Positions 16,852 to 25,391 of a DNA stretch of 32,374 bases are shown one piece after another. Within the stretch, counting starts at the first letter, position 1. The number at the start of each line of letters is the position of its first letter. The stretch comes from Herbaspirillum lusitanum P6-12. Its GTDB lineage: Bacteria; Pseudomonadota; Gammaproteobacteria; Burkholderiales; Burkholderiaceae_D. The stretch spans positions 1 through 32,374 of the forward strand of contig NZ_AJHH01000490.1 of the NCBI RefSeq assembly GCF_000256565.1, read 5' to 3'. The position numbers were made by a program, and so were the translations under genes. The notes under the pieces were generated by a model. It made no database searches and was not told the origin of the DNA. It saw only the letters and a program-made list of their open reading frames with translations.

Positions 16852-16958
16852 GTTTCCCGGCGCTCTAGGCGCCTGGTCACGTCTCGGAAGCCGCGATTAT
16901 AGCGTATTCGCGGGCATTCTCCGCGTTCCGGCTACGGGGCGCGGGTTTCAGGCAGGCA

Positions 16959-18422
16959 CTATTTCCTGTCGGGCCGATCAGGACGATCAGGGCGGTCGGG
17001 CCGTTCCTCGCGTTGCTGAGGCCGTGGTTCGGGACGCTGGGCTTGTTCGTGACGTTCCTGCGGCGGTGGCGCGGCATGGGCGGCGGGCGCCGGGCGCGTC
17101 TGCACGTGCGGCTCGGGACGCGGAATGGCCTGGGCCGGCGGTGGCGGCGCGCGATGCGCTGCCTGTGGTTCCGGGCGGTGTTCTGGGCGCGGTGCGTTGT
17201 CAGGCCGCCCGGCACGTTCGGGGCGTTCAGTGCGTTCCGGGCGATTCTGATGCGCCGCGGACGGTGGAGGTGCAGCAGGTGCAGGACGAGTCTGCGGCGC
17301 TTGCTGAGGCGCCTGCAATTGCGGCGCCGGGGCCGGAGTTGGTCGTTGTGCAGCCGGAGCATTGTTCGGCGCCATCAGATTCGCCTGTGCCGGACGGTTC
17401 TGTTCGCGACGGTTATCCCTGTCATCACGATCGTTGCGATCATGGTCGCCGCGATGGTCGCGTTCAGCCTGACCGGGGCGCTGGTCCGGACGTGGAGCCT
17501 GGTTTGGCGGAGTAGCAGGAGGAGCGACGGCGGTATTCGGCGCCAGATTGGGACGCGAGACATTGCCCACATCCGGGCGGCGATCGTCACGACCGTTGCG
17601 CGAGTTGTGCTGCCAGACAACGGGCTTGTTGTTGACGACGACATTTCTGGTCACGTTATTGGTGACGTTGACATTGTTGATGCGCACGTTGTTGACCAGC
17701 ACGTGGTGCTGGCGCCAGTCGGGGCGCGCGTCGCTGTAGACCGACCGCACGATGCCGGTGCCGGCGCCGAAGGAAATGCCGATCGAGACGTTATAGCTGG
17801 GCGGACGATAGCGCGGCGGCGGCGCCCAATAGACCGGCGGGCGCTGCGGCCACCACCAGCCGCCGTACACCACGGTTGGGTTGTAATAAGGCACGTAGAT
17901 CACTTGGGGATTGACCGGCTCGATCACGATGATCTGTTCCTGCTGGACGATGCGCTGCTGATTGCTGGACTGCAGGTTGCCGGCGATCTGGGCCTTCACG
18001 CGCAGATTCTGCACGGTGTCCATCACATTGGCCTGCTGCGACAGGAAAGCATCGCCGAGGCGCTGTGTCCAATCCAGCTTGTCGTTCATCATCGCCAGCA
18101 CGGACGGGAATTGCGCCAGCGATTTCACGCTGGGATCCCAGGGCATCGGCGCGATCGAACGCGCCAGCGCATCGCCTTGCAGACCCGGCCGGCTGTCGAC
18201 AAAGCGTGCCGCCTGCACCACTTCCAGCGGATAGGTTGCGGCCATCAGCACTTGCGCCAGCAGCGAATCGGGATACAGCGCGACCGGCGCCAGCATCTGG
18301 TCCAGTTCTTCCTGCGAGAAAACGGCAGGAGGACGGTTCATGTCTTGTGCTGAAACAGTGGATATGCCTGACGCCAGCGAAAAAAGGGCGGAGGCGATCC
18401 AGGCGAGGGTTTTCTTGTTCAC
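16959..18422 (-). CDS. Secreted DUF3300 protein with Pro/Arg/Gln-rich C-terminus
   Basis: Contains the DUF3300 domain (function unknown) in its first half: SQEELDQMLAPVALYPDSLLAQVLMAATYPLEVV, then DPSVKSLAQFPSVLAMMNDKLDWTQRLGDAFL, then a Tyr/Trp/Pro-rich stretch (IYVPYYNPTVVYGGWWWP). The second half is low complexity, with Asn/Val-rich segments, then long Pro/Ala/Arg/Gln/His runs and an RPD repeat at the end. A GTG start at 18422 is chosen because AAAGGAG lies about 7 nt upstream and because it gives a clean signal peptide (MNKKTLAWIASALFSLASGISTVSA). An upstream ATG at 18497 would bury it. The product is 487 residues, probably exported to the periplasm or envelope. Confidence 0.85.
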   Translation of the reverse strand: MNKKTLAWIASALFSLASGISTVSAQDMNRPPAVFSQEELDQMLAPVALYPDSLLAQVLMAATYPLEVVQAARFVDSRPGLQGDALARSIAPMPWDPSVKSLAQFPSVLAMMNDKLDWTQRLGDAFLSQQANVMDTVQNLRVKAQIAGNLQSSNQQRIVQQEQIIVIEPVNPQVIYVPYYNPTVVYGGWWWPQRPPVYWAPPPRYRPPSYNVSIGISFGAGTGIVRSVYSDARPDWRQHHVLVNNVRINNVNVTNNVTRNVVVNNKPVVWQHNSRNGRDDRRPDVGNVSRPNLAPNTAVAPPATPPNQAPRPDQRPGQAERDHRGDHDRNDRDDRDNRREQNRPAQANLMAPNNAPAAQRPTPAPAPQLQAPQQAPQTRPAPAAPPPSAAHQNRPERTERPERAGRPDNAPRPEHRPEPQAAHRAPPPPAQAIPRPEPHVQTRPAPAAHAAPPPQERHEQAQRPEPRPQQREERPDRPDRPDRPDRK

Positions 18423-18703
18423 GGCGATTCTCCTTTGGATTCGGCGTGCGCGGGATATGGGATATATATCGAAGCGATCGAAAAATATTGAAAACAATAT
18501 ATGTCATTGCCGCTTGCGCGCATGTGTTCTTATCTTCGATCAGGGAATCGCAACAAGGTGTAACCAAACTGCAAGGGATGTTTCAGCTTCCGACTCCGGC
18601 GCCAAAGCGTGCAGCACGATTGCGTCGAACGCGCGAAACATGAAATTTCGCGTTCGCTCATAGGGGGAAATTTAAAAATATTGAAGAAAATGTGAAGAAG
18701 GTG
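18423..18703. other. Intergenic region between DUF3300 gene and tRNA-Pro
   Basis: About 280 bp rich in A/T near 18440-18520 and 18655-18700. It must hold the promoter of the minus-strand DUF3300 gene, probably in the ATATAT-rich part around 18460-18500. I see no gene or strong hairpin. Confidence 0.5.
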
Positions 18704-18732
18704 TTGACCGAACCCCCATGTCGGGATATTAT
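18704..18732 (+). promoter_or_regulatory. Sigma-70 promoter of tRNA-Pro
   Basis: TTGACC (18704-18709) and TATTAT (18727-18732), separated by exactly 17 bp, end 9 bp before the tRNA. This is the best housekeeping promoter match in the window. Confidence 0.85.
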
Positions 18733-18741
18733 CTCGCTTCT

Positions 18742-18818
18742 CGGAGTGTAGCGCAGCCCGGTAGCGCACCTGGTTTGGGACCAGGGGGTCCAAGGTTCGA
18801 ATCCTTGTACTCCGACCA
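18742..18818 (+). tRNA. tRNA-Pro (UGG)
   Basis: Complete cloverleaf of 77 nt with encoded CCA. The acceptor stem is CGGAGTG/TACTCCG (one G-U), the D arm is GCGC/GCGC, and the anticodon stem CCTGG/CCAGG has loop TTTGGGA giving anticodon TGG. The T arm is CAAGG-TTCGAAT-CCTTG. It reads proline CCN codons and is followed directly by a terminator. Confidence 0.97.
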
Positions 18819-18824
18819 CACATG

Positions 18825-18852
18825 AACGGGCTGTCGAAAGACAGCCCGTTTT
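18825..18852 (+). terminator. Terminator after tRNA-Pro
   Basis: Perfect 11-bp stem AACGGGCTGTC / GACAGCCCGTT around a GAAA tetraloop, followed by TTTTC. It starts 6 bp after the tRNA-Pro CCA end, so tRNA-Pro and tRNA-Arg may be separate transcripts. Confidence 0.85.
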
Positions 18853-18902
18853 CATTTCCGAAGATGATTTCAAGCACAGCGGTTTCTGCTTGATTCACCG
18901 AT

Positions 18903-18979
18903 CTGCCCTTAGCTCAACCGGATAGAGCAATGGCCTTCTAAGCCATAGGTTAGGGGTTCGATTCCCTTAGGGCAGGCCA
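18903..18979 (+). tRNA. tRNA-Arg (UCU)
   Basis: Complete 77-nt cloverleaf with encoded CCA. The acceptor is CTGCCCT/AGGGCAG with discriminator G, and the D arm is GCTC/GAGC. The anticodon stem ATGGC/GCCAT has loop CTTCTAA giving anticodon TCT. The T arm is AGGGG-TTCGATT-CCCTT. It decodes AGA/AGG arginine codons. No integrase gene or duplicated 3' end of this tRNA is present in the window. Confidence 0.96.
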
Positions 18980-19101
18980 CTTCTCTGCACCGCTCTTTTC
19001 TCTTCCTGCATCATTCTTTTTTACCTTGCCATTTTTTGTGTCCGTAGCGTTCATTGCGCGTTGGCGCGGCGACACAAGCTGAGTCGGCAAGCTCAATCTG
19101 C

Positions 19102-19132
19102 GATCTCAATTGGTGATCTCAATTGGTGATCT
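19102..19132. repeat. Short tandem repeat, 13-bp unit
   Basis: GATCTCAATTGGT occurs at 19102-19114 and 19115-19127, with a partial third unit. It covers the stop codon region of the solute-binding protein gene and is probably a replication-slippage duplication. Confidence 0.8.
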
Positions 19133-20072
19133 TGTCCGTCGGATAGCGTAGCGAATCGCGCAGGATATAACTCATCGGCATGTCCAGTGAACGTTTGTCC
19201 GGGCCGATCGCCTGCATGAACCATCGGTTGTAGAGACGATATATTTCTCCGCTGTTGGCGAGCCTGGCCATTTGCCGGTCGACCATTTTCTTGAACTCGG
19301 GATCGTCGTTGCGCATCATGATGGCGTAGGGTTCCACCGATAGCGGCGTGCCGACGATAATGAATTTTTCGGGGTCGACCGCGTTTTCGCGCGCACCGTA
19401 CAGCAATATCTCATCCATGATGAAGGCGTCGGCCATGCCGTGCTCCAGCATCGAAAAACATTCCCTGTCGTTTTCCAGTTCAAGCACCGTCAGATCAAGG
19501 TAGCGGATATTGCTGCGCTTGTTGATGACGTCGATCATTGCAGTGGCGCGTGTCGTCACCAGGCGTTTATTGCGCAGGTCGCTCCAGTTCTTGATGGAGG
19601 AGCCGGCCTTCACCAGCATGCGCACGCTGGTGAAGAAATGCGGGATGGTAAAGGCGACTTTCTTGCGGCGTTCTGCGTTGTTGGTGCTGACGCTGCATTC
19701 GAGATCGGCACGGTTGTCGAGCAGGGCGCTGAAGCGGGATGATGCGTTGACGGGCAGGTACTGGATCTTGAGGTCGGGCATGCGCAGTTCCTGGCGAATG
19801 CCCTGGATAATCTTGCGGCACAGTTCGATGGTATAGCCGCTGACTTCTCCGTCGGGCTCGATCACTACAAACGGCGACAGGTTGTCCACGCTGCCCATGA
19901 AAGACAGTACGATGGTTTTGGTCTCGCGGATTTTCTTGGTGGTGTCGTATGCGGAAGCGGTTGATGCAATCGCGCCGGACAGGAGGACGAGAAGAAAGAA
20001 AAGAATGAATAATCGGATGCTGCGCAATCGGATGGCGGACGCGGGGGATAAGAGCAAAGGGGAATCATTCAT
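19119..20072 (-). CDS. Periplasmic amino-acid-type solute-binding protein (SBP family 3)
   Basis: Exported ligand-binding protein of the polar amino-acid ABC transporter type, resembling the glutamate/aspartate binder GltI in its architecture. The 317-residue form begins MNDSPLLL and has a long hydrophobic signal segment (LFILFFLLVLLSGAIASTASA), so it is periplasmic. The two-lobed SBP_bac_3 features are visible: PFVVIEPDGEVSGYTIELCRKI, the RFSALLDNRADLECSVSTNNAERRKKVAFTIPHF cluster (arginine and acidic residues of the ligand site), and YAIMMRNDDPEFKKMVDRQM near the end. The start at 20072 has AGGAAAG about 11 nt upstream; an in-frame ATG at 20099 is less likely. No permease or ATPase for it is adjacent. 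The ligand is unknown. Confidence 0.85.
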   Translation of the reverse strand: MNDSPLLLSPASAIRLRSIRLFILFFLLVLLSGAIASTASAYDTTKKIRETKTIVLSFMGSVDNLSPFVVIEPDGEVSGYTIELCRKIIQGIRQELRMPDLKIQYLPVNASSRFSALLDNRADLECSVSTNNAERRKKVAFTIPHFFTSVRMLVKAGSSIKNWSDLRNKRLVTTRATAMIDVINKRSNIRYLDLTVLELENDRECFSMLEHGMADAFIMDEILLYGARENAVDPEKFIIVGTPLSVEPYAIMMRNDDPEFKKMVDRQMARLANSGEIYRLYNRWFMQAIGPDKRSLDMPMSYILRDSLRYPTDKITN

Positions 20073-20231
20073 GTGGGGGCGTCTTTCCTGCAACAACACC
20101 GGCTGATCTTATGATGCATGTCGGCAAGATTCAAGCGCAGAAGTCCCGCGATACTCGTCAAGATTGAAAAGACACAGATCAATCAAAATATTTTGCCGGG
20201 CTTTTTCGTGGAGCGTTGAAAATCATTCAAA

Positions 20232-21035
20232 TCAGAACGCCGGCACCACGGCGCCTTTGTATTTCTCTTCGATGAACTTCTTCACGGCAGGCGAGTTGAG
20301 GGCTGCAGCCAGCTTTTTGATGGCGGGGCTGTCCTTGTTGTCCTGGCGTGCGACCAGCAGATTCGCGTAAGGCGAGTTGGCGTCTTCGATGAACAGCGAA
20401 TCCTTGACCGGATTGAGCCTGGCTTCGATTGCATAGTTGGTGTTGATCAGCGCGACGTCCACCTGGTTCAGCACGCGCGGCAGCGTCGCTGCTTCGAGCT
20501 CGCGGAATTTCAGTTTCTTCGGATTGTCGGTGATGTCCTTTTGCGTGGCCGAGATGTTGCTGGCGTCTTTCAGCTTGATCAGGCCGTTGCGGGCCAGCAG
20601 CAGCAGGGCGCGACCGGAATTGGACGGATCGTTGGGGATCGCGATGGTGGCGCCGTCCGGGATGTCGGCGGTCTTCTTGTATTTTTGCGAATAGGCGGCG
20701 AACGGTTCGACGTGGACCTTGGTCACCGGCACTTCGATGTCGTTCTTGTGGCTCTTCTTGAATTCGTCGAGGTAAGGCTGATGCAGGAAGAAGTTGCCGT
20801 CGACTTGCTTCTCATTGGTCTGCGCCGCAGGTTGCACGTAGTCCGTGAATACCTTTACCTGCAGGTCGACGCCTTCCTTGGCCAGCGTCGGCTTGAGGAA
20901 TTCGAGGATTTCGGCGTGCGGTACCGGCGTGGCGGCGATGACCAGTTTGTCGGCGGCTTGCGCCACGGCGGCGAACAAGGTCAGGGAGGCGGCGAGCAGA
21001 AGGGACAATTTGCGGGACGTGAATTTTCGCGACAT
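20232..21035 (-). CDS. metQ: Methionine ABC transporter substrate-binding protein MetQ
   Basis: NlpA/MetQ-family binding protein that captures methionine in the periplasm for the MetNI transporter. The 267-residue protein has a signal peptide ending AQA (about residue 27) and no lipobox cysteine, so it appears to be a free periplasmic protein rather than a lipoprotein. Family landmarks are KLVIAATPVPHAEILEF, QVDGNFFLHQPYLDEF, IAIPNDPSNSGRALLLLARNGLI and DVALINTNYAIEA. AAGGAG lies upstream of the ATG. It sits 14 bp downstream of metI in the order metN-metI-metQ. Confidence 0.95.
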   Translation of the reverse strand: MSRKFTSRKLSLLLAASLTLFAAVAQAADKLVIAATPVPHAEILEFLKPTLAKEGVDLQVKVFTDYVQPAAQTNEKQVDGNFFLHQPYLDEFKKSHKNDIEVPVTKVHVEPFAAYSQKYKKTADIPDGATIAIPNDPSNSGRALLLLARNGLIKLKDASNISATQKDITDNPKKLKFRELEAATLPRVLNQVDVALINTNYAIEARLNPVKDSLFIEDANSPYANLLVARQDNKDSPAIKKLAAALNSPAVKKFIEEKYKGAVVPAF

Positions 21036-21049
21036 GGATAACTCCTTTT

Positions 21050-21712
21050 TTATTTACGTGTGAAATACAGGACCAGGCGATCGCCGAAGAACTGCAGTAA
21101 CTGCACCAGTACCACCAGGACCGCGACGGTGACGATCATCACCTCGGTCTGGAATCGTTGATAGCCGAAGCGGATGGCCAGGTCGCCCAGGCCGCCGCCG
21201 CCGATGACGCCGGACATGGCGGCGTAGGACATCAGCGTGATGGCGGTGATCGTGACGGCGGCCAGCAAGCCCGGCAGCGCTTCCGGCAGCAGCGCGCCGA
21301 AAATGATCTGATGCGTGCTTGCGCCCATGGCCTGGCAGGCTTCGAGCACGCCGCGGTCGATGTCGCGCAGCACGTTTTCGACCAGGCGCGCAAAGAAGGG
21401 GGCGGTGCCGATCACCAGCGGCGGGATCGAGCCCTCCACACCGAGCGAGGTGCCGACCAGCAGCAAGGTCACCGGAATCATCACGATCAGCAGGATCAGG
21501 AACGGCACCGAGCGCAGCACGTTGACCACCAGCGACAGCGCCACGTACACGCCGCGTTGCGCCAGCAACTGCTTGCGCGCGGTGAGGAACAGCAGGATGC
21601 CCAGCGGCAGTCCGATAAGCACGGTAAAGAACAGCGACAGGCCGGTCATTGCCAATGTCTCCAGCGTGGCCTGGCCGATGTCGCCCCAGTCGATGACGGA
21701 GAAGTCGATCAT
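21050..21712 (-). CDS. metI: Methionine ABC transporter permease MetI
   Basis: Inner-membrane permease of the methionine importer. The 220-residue protein has about five hydrophobic helices and the cytoplasmic coupling-helix signature EACQAMGASTHQIIFGALLPEALPGLL, which docks on MetN. Its ATG overlaps the metN stop by 4 bp (ATGA) and follows a GAGGT ribosome site, so translation is coupled. Confidence 0.95.
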   Translation of the reverse strand: MIDFSVIDWGDIGQATLETLAMTGLSLFFTVLIGLPLGILLFLTARKQLLAQRGVYVALSLVVNVLRSVPFLILLIVMIPVTLLLVGTSLGVEGSIPPLVIGTAPFFARLVENVLRDIDRGVLEACQAMGASTHQIIFGALLPEALPGLLAAVTITAITLMSYAAMSGVIGGGGLGDLAIRFGYQRFQTEVMIVTVAVLVVLVQLLQFFGDRLVLYFTRK

Positions 21713-22719
21713 GCCAGCACCTCATGATGGATCTGGTAGCGATCGAAATGCGCGAACACCTTGGCGAGGTCGTCGTCGCTGCCGTTGAGTTCCACCAGCA
21801 ACTGGCCGTAAGGCGTGTCCTTGATGCGTGAAATCGTGCCTTGCAGGATGGTGATCAGCGCCTGCGTCGCGGCGGTGATATTGGTCAGAATTGGTTGGTA
21901 AGTGATGTCGCCGACAAAGGTCAGGCGCACCAGTTTTCCCTTGATATGCTCGAGACCGATGCCGTCCTGCTGTTCGAAGGTATGGCTTTCGGCCACCAGC
22001 TTTTGCGTCGCCGCGTGTTGAGGATGGAGGAACACGTCGGCGACCTTGCCGCTTTCGACGATGCGGGAATCATCAATCACCGCGACGCGGTCGCAGATGC
22101 TGCGAATTACCTGCATCTCATGGGTGATCAGCACGATCGTCAGGCCCAGCTTGCGGTTGATGTCGAGCAGCAGGCGCAGGATAGCTTGCGTGGTTTCCGG
22201 GTCCAGCGCGGAGGTTGCCTCATCGCACAGCAGCAGATGCGGATAATTCGCCAGCGCGCGGGCGATGCCGACGCGTTGTTTTTGTCCACCGGACAATTGC
22301 GCCGGGTAGTTGTCGCGATGCCCGGTAAGTCCGACCAGTTCCAGCAGTTCAGTGACGCGTGCAGCGCGTTGTTCGCGCGTGTATTTGCCGGTGATCTTGA
22401 GCGGCCAGTCGATGTTGGCGGCGACGGTTTTAGCGTTGAGCAGGTTGAAGTGCTGGAAAATCATGCCGACGCGCTGGCGCAATGCGTGCAATTGCGCGTT
22501 GTCGAAACGCGTGATGTCTTCGTCTTCGATGAAAATGCTGCCCGAACTGGGACGTTCCAGCAGGTTGAGCGTGCGGATCAGCGTGCTTTTGCCGGCGCCC
22601 GAACGGCCGATGACGCCGAAGATTTCACCTGCTTCGATTTGCAGGTTGATATCGGTCAGTGCTATGAGGTCCCGGTTGGCAACTTGATAGGTTTTATGGA
22701 GATGCTCGATGCGAATCAC
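21709..22719 (-). CDS. metN: Methionine ABC transporter ATP-binding protein MetN
   Basis: ATPase of the methionine importer. The 336-residue protein carries Walker A GRSGAGKST, the Q-loop region, the signature LSGGQKQR, Walker B LLLCDEATSALD and the switch histidine in VLITHEMQV. A C-terminal NIL domain of about 80 residues binds methionine to trans-inhibit uptake. The frame is open far upstream (to 22878). The GTG at 22719 (first residues MIRIEHLHKTYQV) is chosen because it matches the family N-terminus, and a promoter-like sequence lies just upstream. First gene of metNIQ. Confidence 0.95.
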   Translation of the reverse strand: MIRIEHLHKTYQVANRDLIALTDINLQIEAGEIFGVIGRSGAGKSTLIRTLNLLERPSSGSIFIEDEDITRFDNAQLHALRQRVGMIFQHFNLLNAKTVAANIDWPLKITGKYTREQRAARVTELLELVGLTGHRDNYPAQLSGGQKQRVGIARALANYPHLLLCDEATSALDPETTQAILRLLLDINRKLGLTIVLITHEMQVIRSICDRVAVIDDSRIVESGKVADVFLHPQHAATQKLVAESHTFEQQDGIGLEHIKGKLVRLTFVGDITYQPILTNITAATQALITILQGTISRIKDTPYGQLLVELNGSDDDLAKVFAHFDRYQIHHEVLA

Positions 22720-22747
22720 GGGCGTAAAAATGAATGGAGTAGAGATC

Positions 22748-22776
22748 AGTCTAGCAGCGTGGCAATAGTGCGTGAA
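22748..22776 (-). promoter_or_regulatory. Candidate sigma-70 promoter of metNIQ
   Basis: On the minus strand, TTCACG (22776-22771) and TAGACT (22753-22748) are spaced 17 bp apart, each matching 4 of 6 consensus bases, about 30 bp before the GTG start. No SAM riboswitch or T-box is recognisable in the short leader. Confidence 0.5.
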
Positions 22777-22825
22777 CGCATAAATAGTTGGATGCTTATT
22801 CGGTTTTGTAATGAGCGCCGGTATG

Positions 22826-22861
22826 AAAAAAGCCGTGTGGGCACAAGGCGCACACGGCTTC
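22826..22861 (-). terminator. Terminator of the glycine-zipper gene
   Basis: Perfect 9-bp stem AGCCGTGTG (22831-22839) and CACACGGCT (22851-22859). On the minus strand it is followed by a T run, about 75 bp beyond the stop at 22935. Confidence 0.85.
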
Positions 22862-22934
22862 AACAAACGCAAAATCAAACTTCAAACGTACTATCGGGCA
22901 GGTCGCTGCATCGTTTGATGCAGCGAGGTGAGAA

Positions 22935-23564
22935 TCAACCCCGGCCGGTCAGGTGACCATTCACGACACGCACCTGATCGCCAACGCGCCAGCCTTCACC
23001 CGACTGCGGGAAAGAGCGCACGCTGCCGTTTTCCATGCGCACGTCGACCATATAAGTGGTAGTCGTGCGGCTGCGTTTTTCAACTTCGTTACCGGCGTAA
23101 CCGCCAGCGCCTGCACCAGCAACAGTAGCGAGTGTACGGCCATTACCGCTACCGATCTGGTTGCCAAGGACGCCGCCGAGCACGGCGCCGGCGACGATGC
23201 CTACGCCGCTGGCTTGAGGTGTGTGCTGGACGGCGCGCACTGCCTGCACTTCGCCGCAGTTGGAGCAGCGTGCGACCGCTGCCGGAGCAGGGGTGCCGTA
23301 GCTATTGCTATTGGCATTTTGTGCTTGCTGGCTGTAGTTGGACTTTGGTGCAGGCTGCTGATTGTTTTTCGCCTGCTGCAATTGTTGTGGAGTTTGCGGT
23401 GCGGTGCTCGCATCCGACATGGCCTGTTGGGGTGCGACGCTGCTGTTGGATGTCGGCAGCAAACCGGTGATGGCGGCGACGCCGACCAGGCTGACCAATG
23501 TCACCGCGACAGCGGCGGTGGCAACCAGGGGATGAATGCGACTAGGGGATTTGACGACGTCCAT
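22935..23564 (-). CDS. Glycine-zipper 2TM envelope protein
   Basis: A 209-residue protein with an N-terminal membrane helix ([25 protein letters not shown]) and a Gln/Asn/Pro/Ser-rich linker (~45-95). A CSNCG pair of cysteines follows, then a glycine-zipper segment at about residues 120-160 ([21 protein letters not shown], then [15 protein letters not shown]). The last ~45 residues are basic and beta-like ([29 protein letters not shown]). This is the SlyB / 17-kDa-antigen style of envelope protein. Its function is unknown and it stands alone between two terminators. Confidence 0.82.
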   Translation of the reverse strand: MDVVKSPSRIHPLVATAAVAVTLVSLVGVAAITGLLPTSNSSVAPQQAMSDASTAPQTPQQLQQAKNNQQPAPKSNYSQQAQNANSNSYGTPAPAAVARCSNCGEVQAVRAVQHTPQASGVGIVAGAVLGGVLGNQIGSGNGRTLATVAGAGAGGYAGNEVEKRSRTTTTYMVDVRMENGSVRSFPQSGEGWRVGDQVRVVNGHLTGRG

Positions 23565-23672
23565 GATGGGCCTCTCCGTTTTGATGTTGATGTGAGGCGA
23601 GTATGGATGACAAGCGGCAGAGAAAAAATGCGGATAGTGTGTCAGTTGTAAAAACTTGTAAGTCCAATGTAA

Positions 23673-23712
23673 GACAAGCCGGAAAGGCCTTGTAGGCGCT
23701 TTCCGACTTGTC
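23673..23712 (-). terminator. Hairpin downstream of lysS
   Basis: GACAAG-C-CGGAAAG (23673-23686) pairs with CTTTCCG-A-CTTGTC (23699-23712) with one internal mismatch. The T run is weak on the minus strand. Probable terminator of prfB-lysS. Confidence 0.6.
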
Positions 23713-23743
23713 TGTCTTTTGGGACTTGGAAGAGGAGCTTCGA

Positions 23744-25294
23744 TCAGTCTTCGCGGCGCAGATGCGGGAACAGGATAACGTCGCGGATGTTCGGCGAATC
23801 GGTGATCAGCATCATCAGGCGGTCGATACCGATGCCGCAGCCACCAGCCGGCGGCATGCCGTATTCGAGCGCACGGATGTAGTCGGCGTCGTAATACATG
23901 GCTTCTTCATCGCCGGCATCCTTGGCGGCGACTTGCGCCTGGAAGCGCGCGGCCTGGTCTTCGGCGTCATTCAGTTCCGAGAAGCCATTGGCGATTTCAC
24001 GACCGGTGATGAACAGTTCGAAACGCTCGGTGATGCCCGAGACCGTATCGGAGGCGCGCGCCAGCGGCGACACTTCGACCGGGTAATCGACGATGTAGGT
24101 CGGTTCCCACAATTGCGACTCTGCGGTCTCTTCGAACAGCGCCAGTTGCAGCGCGCCGATGCCGGCCTTGGCCAACGGCGCCTGGTCGGTCTTGACGCCG
24201 AACTTCTTCAACGCGGTGCGCAGGAAGTCGATGTCGCCCAGTTGTTCATCGGTGTATTCCGGCGCGTACTTCTTGATGGCGCCGGTGATGGTCAGGCGCT
24301 GGAACGGCTTGGCCAGATCCAGTTCGCGGCCCTGGTAAGTCAGCGTCGCGGTGCCGTGAGCATCGATTGCCGCCTGGCGAATCACCTGTTCGGTGAACGT
24401 CATCAGCCATTGGTAATCGACGTAGGCCGCATAGAATTCCATCATCGTGAATTCAGGATTGTGGCGCGGCGAAACGCCTTCGTTGCGGAAGTTGCGGTTC
24501 ACTTCGAACACGCGGTTGAAGCCGCCGACCACCAGGCGCTTCAGGTACAGCTCGGGCGCGATGCGCAGGAACATCTGCATGTCCAGCGCATTGTGATGCG
24601 TGATGAACGGCTTGGCCGCGGCGCCGCCGGGGATGGTGTGCAGCATCGGCGTCTCGACTTCCATGAAGTCGTTCTTTTCCATGAAGCGGCGGATCGACGA
24701 CATCGCAGCGGTGCGCGCCTTGAAGGTGCGGCGCGTTTCTTCGCTCATGATCAGGTCGACGTAGCGCTGGCGGTACTTGGTTTCCTGGTCCGACAGACCG
24801 TGAAATTTGTCCGGCAGCGGGCGCAGCGACTTGGTGATCAGGCGCAGGCCGGTCACCTTGACCGACAGTTCGCCGGTCTTGGTCTTGAACAGCGTGCCTT
24901 CGGCGCCGAGGATGTCGCCCAGGTCGTAATGCTTGAACGCGGCATGCGCAGCTTCGCCGGTGACGTCGTTGGTGACGTAGAGCTGCATGCGACCGTCGGC
25001 GCGCAGGCCCGATGCGTCCTGCAAGGTCGCGAACGAAGCCTTGCCCATTACGCGTTTCAACATCATGCGGCCGGCGATCGAGACCTTCACCGGATTGGCT
25101 TCCAGCGCCTCGTTGTCGAGCTCGTCGTATTGCGCGTGCAGGGCGGCGGCGTTGTGCTCGGGGCGGAAGTCGTTCGGGAAGGCGATGCCTTGTTCGCGGA
25201 TCGCGTTCAGCTTGGCGCGGCGCTCGGCGATGATGGCGTTTTCATCCACTGGCGGCTGTTGCGGCTGTGCGGCGTTATCGTTTTGTGTGGTCAT
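23744..25294 (-). CDS. lysS: Lysyl-tRNA synthetase, class II
   Basis: Charges tRNA-Lys with lysine in the cytoplasm. The 516-residue product has the usual two-part structure. An N-terminal OB-fold anticodon-binding domain (~60-160, [24 protein letters not shown]) precedes the class II catalytic core with motif 1 near [17 protein letters not shown], motif 2 [20 protein letters not shown], and motif 3 [12 protein letters not shown] at the C-terminus. It lies about 97 bp downstream of prfB, the same prfB-lysS order as in E. coli. No defect was seen. Confidence 0.96.
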   Translation of the reverse strand: MTTQNDNAAQPQQPPVDENAIIAERRAKLNAIREQGIAFPNDFRPEHNAAALHAQYDELDNEALEANPVKVSIAGRMMLKRVMGKASFATLQDASGLRADGRMQLYVTNDVTGEAAHAAFKHYDLGDILGAEGTLFKTKTGELSVKVTGLRLITKSLRPLPDKFHGLSDQETKYRQRYVDLIMSEETRRTFKARTAAMSSIRRFMEKNDFMEVETPMLHTIPGGAAAKPFITHHNALDMQMFLRIAPELYLKRLVVGGFNRVFEVNRNFRNEGVSPRHNPEFTMMEFYAAYVDYQWLMTFTEQVIRQAAIDAHGTATLTYQGRELDLAKPFQRLTITGAIKKYAPEYTDEQLGDIDFLRTALKKFGVKTDQAPLAKAGIGALQLALFEETAESQLWEPTYIVDYPVEVSPLARASDTVSGITERFELFITGREIANGFSELNDAEDQAARFQAQVAAKDAGDEEAMYYDADYIRALEYGMPPAGGCGIGIDRLMMLITDSPNIRDVILFPHLRRED

Positions 25295-25391
25295 GATGTC
25301 GGAAATTCGTTAGTAAGAATGGGCATGAGGAGATTTCGAGCCGCGGCAGCAAGACTGCCGCGGCCGAAGCCAGGCGATGATCAGACGATAA

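Noticed and set aside
18903-18979. tRNA-Arg as an attachment site for an integrated element
   Set aside because: No integrase, no repeated tRNA 3' end and only ordinary chromosomal genes downstream.
22720-22830. SAM riboswitch upstream of the methionine transporter
   Set aside because: The leader appears to be only about 20-30 nt and I could not draw a SAM-binding fold.
22720-22878. Upstream extension of metN
   Set aside because: The added ~53 residues precede the conserved MetN N-terminus and overlap both the candidate metNIQ promoter and the neighbouring terminator.
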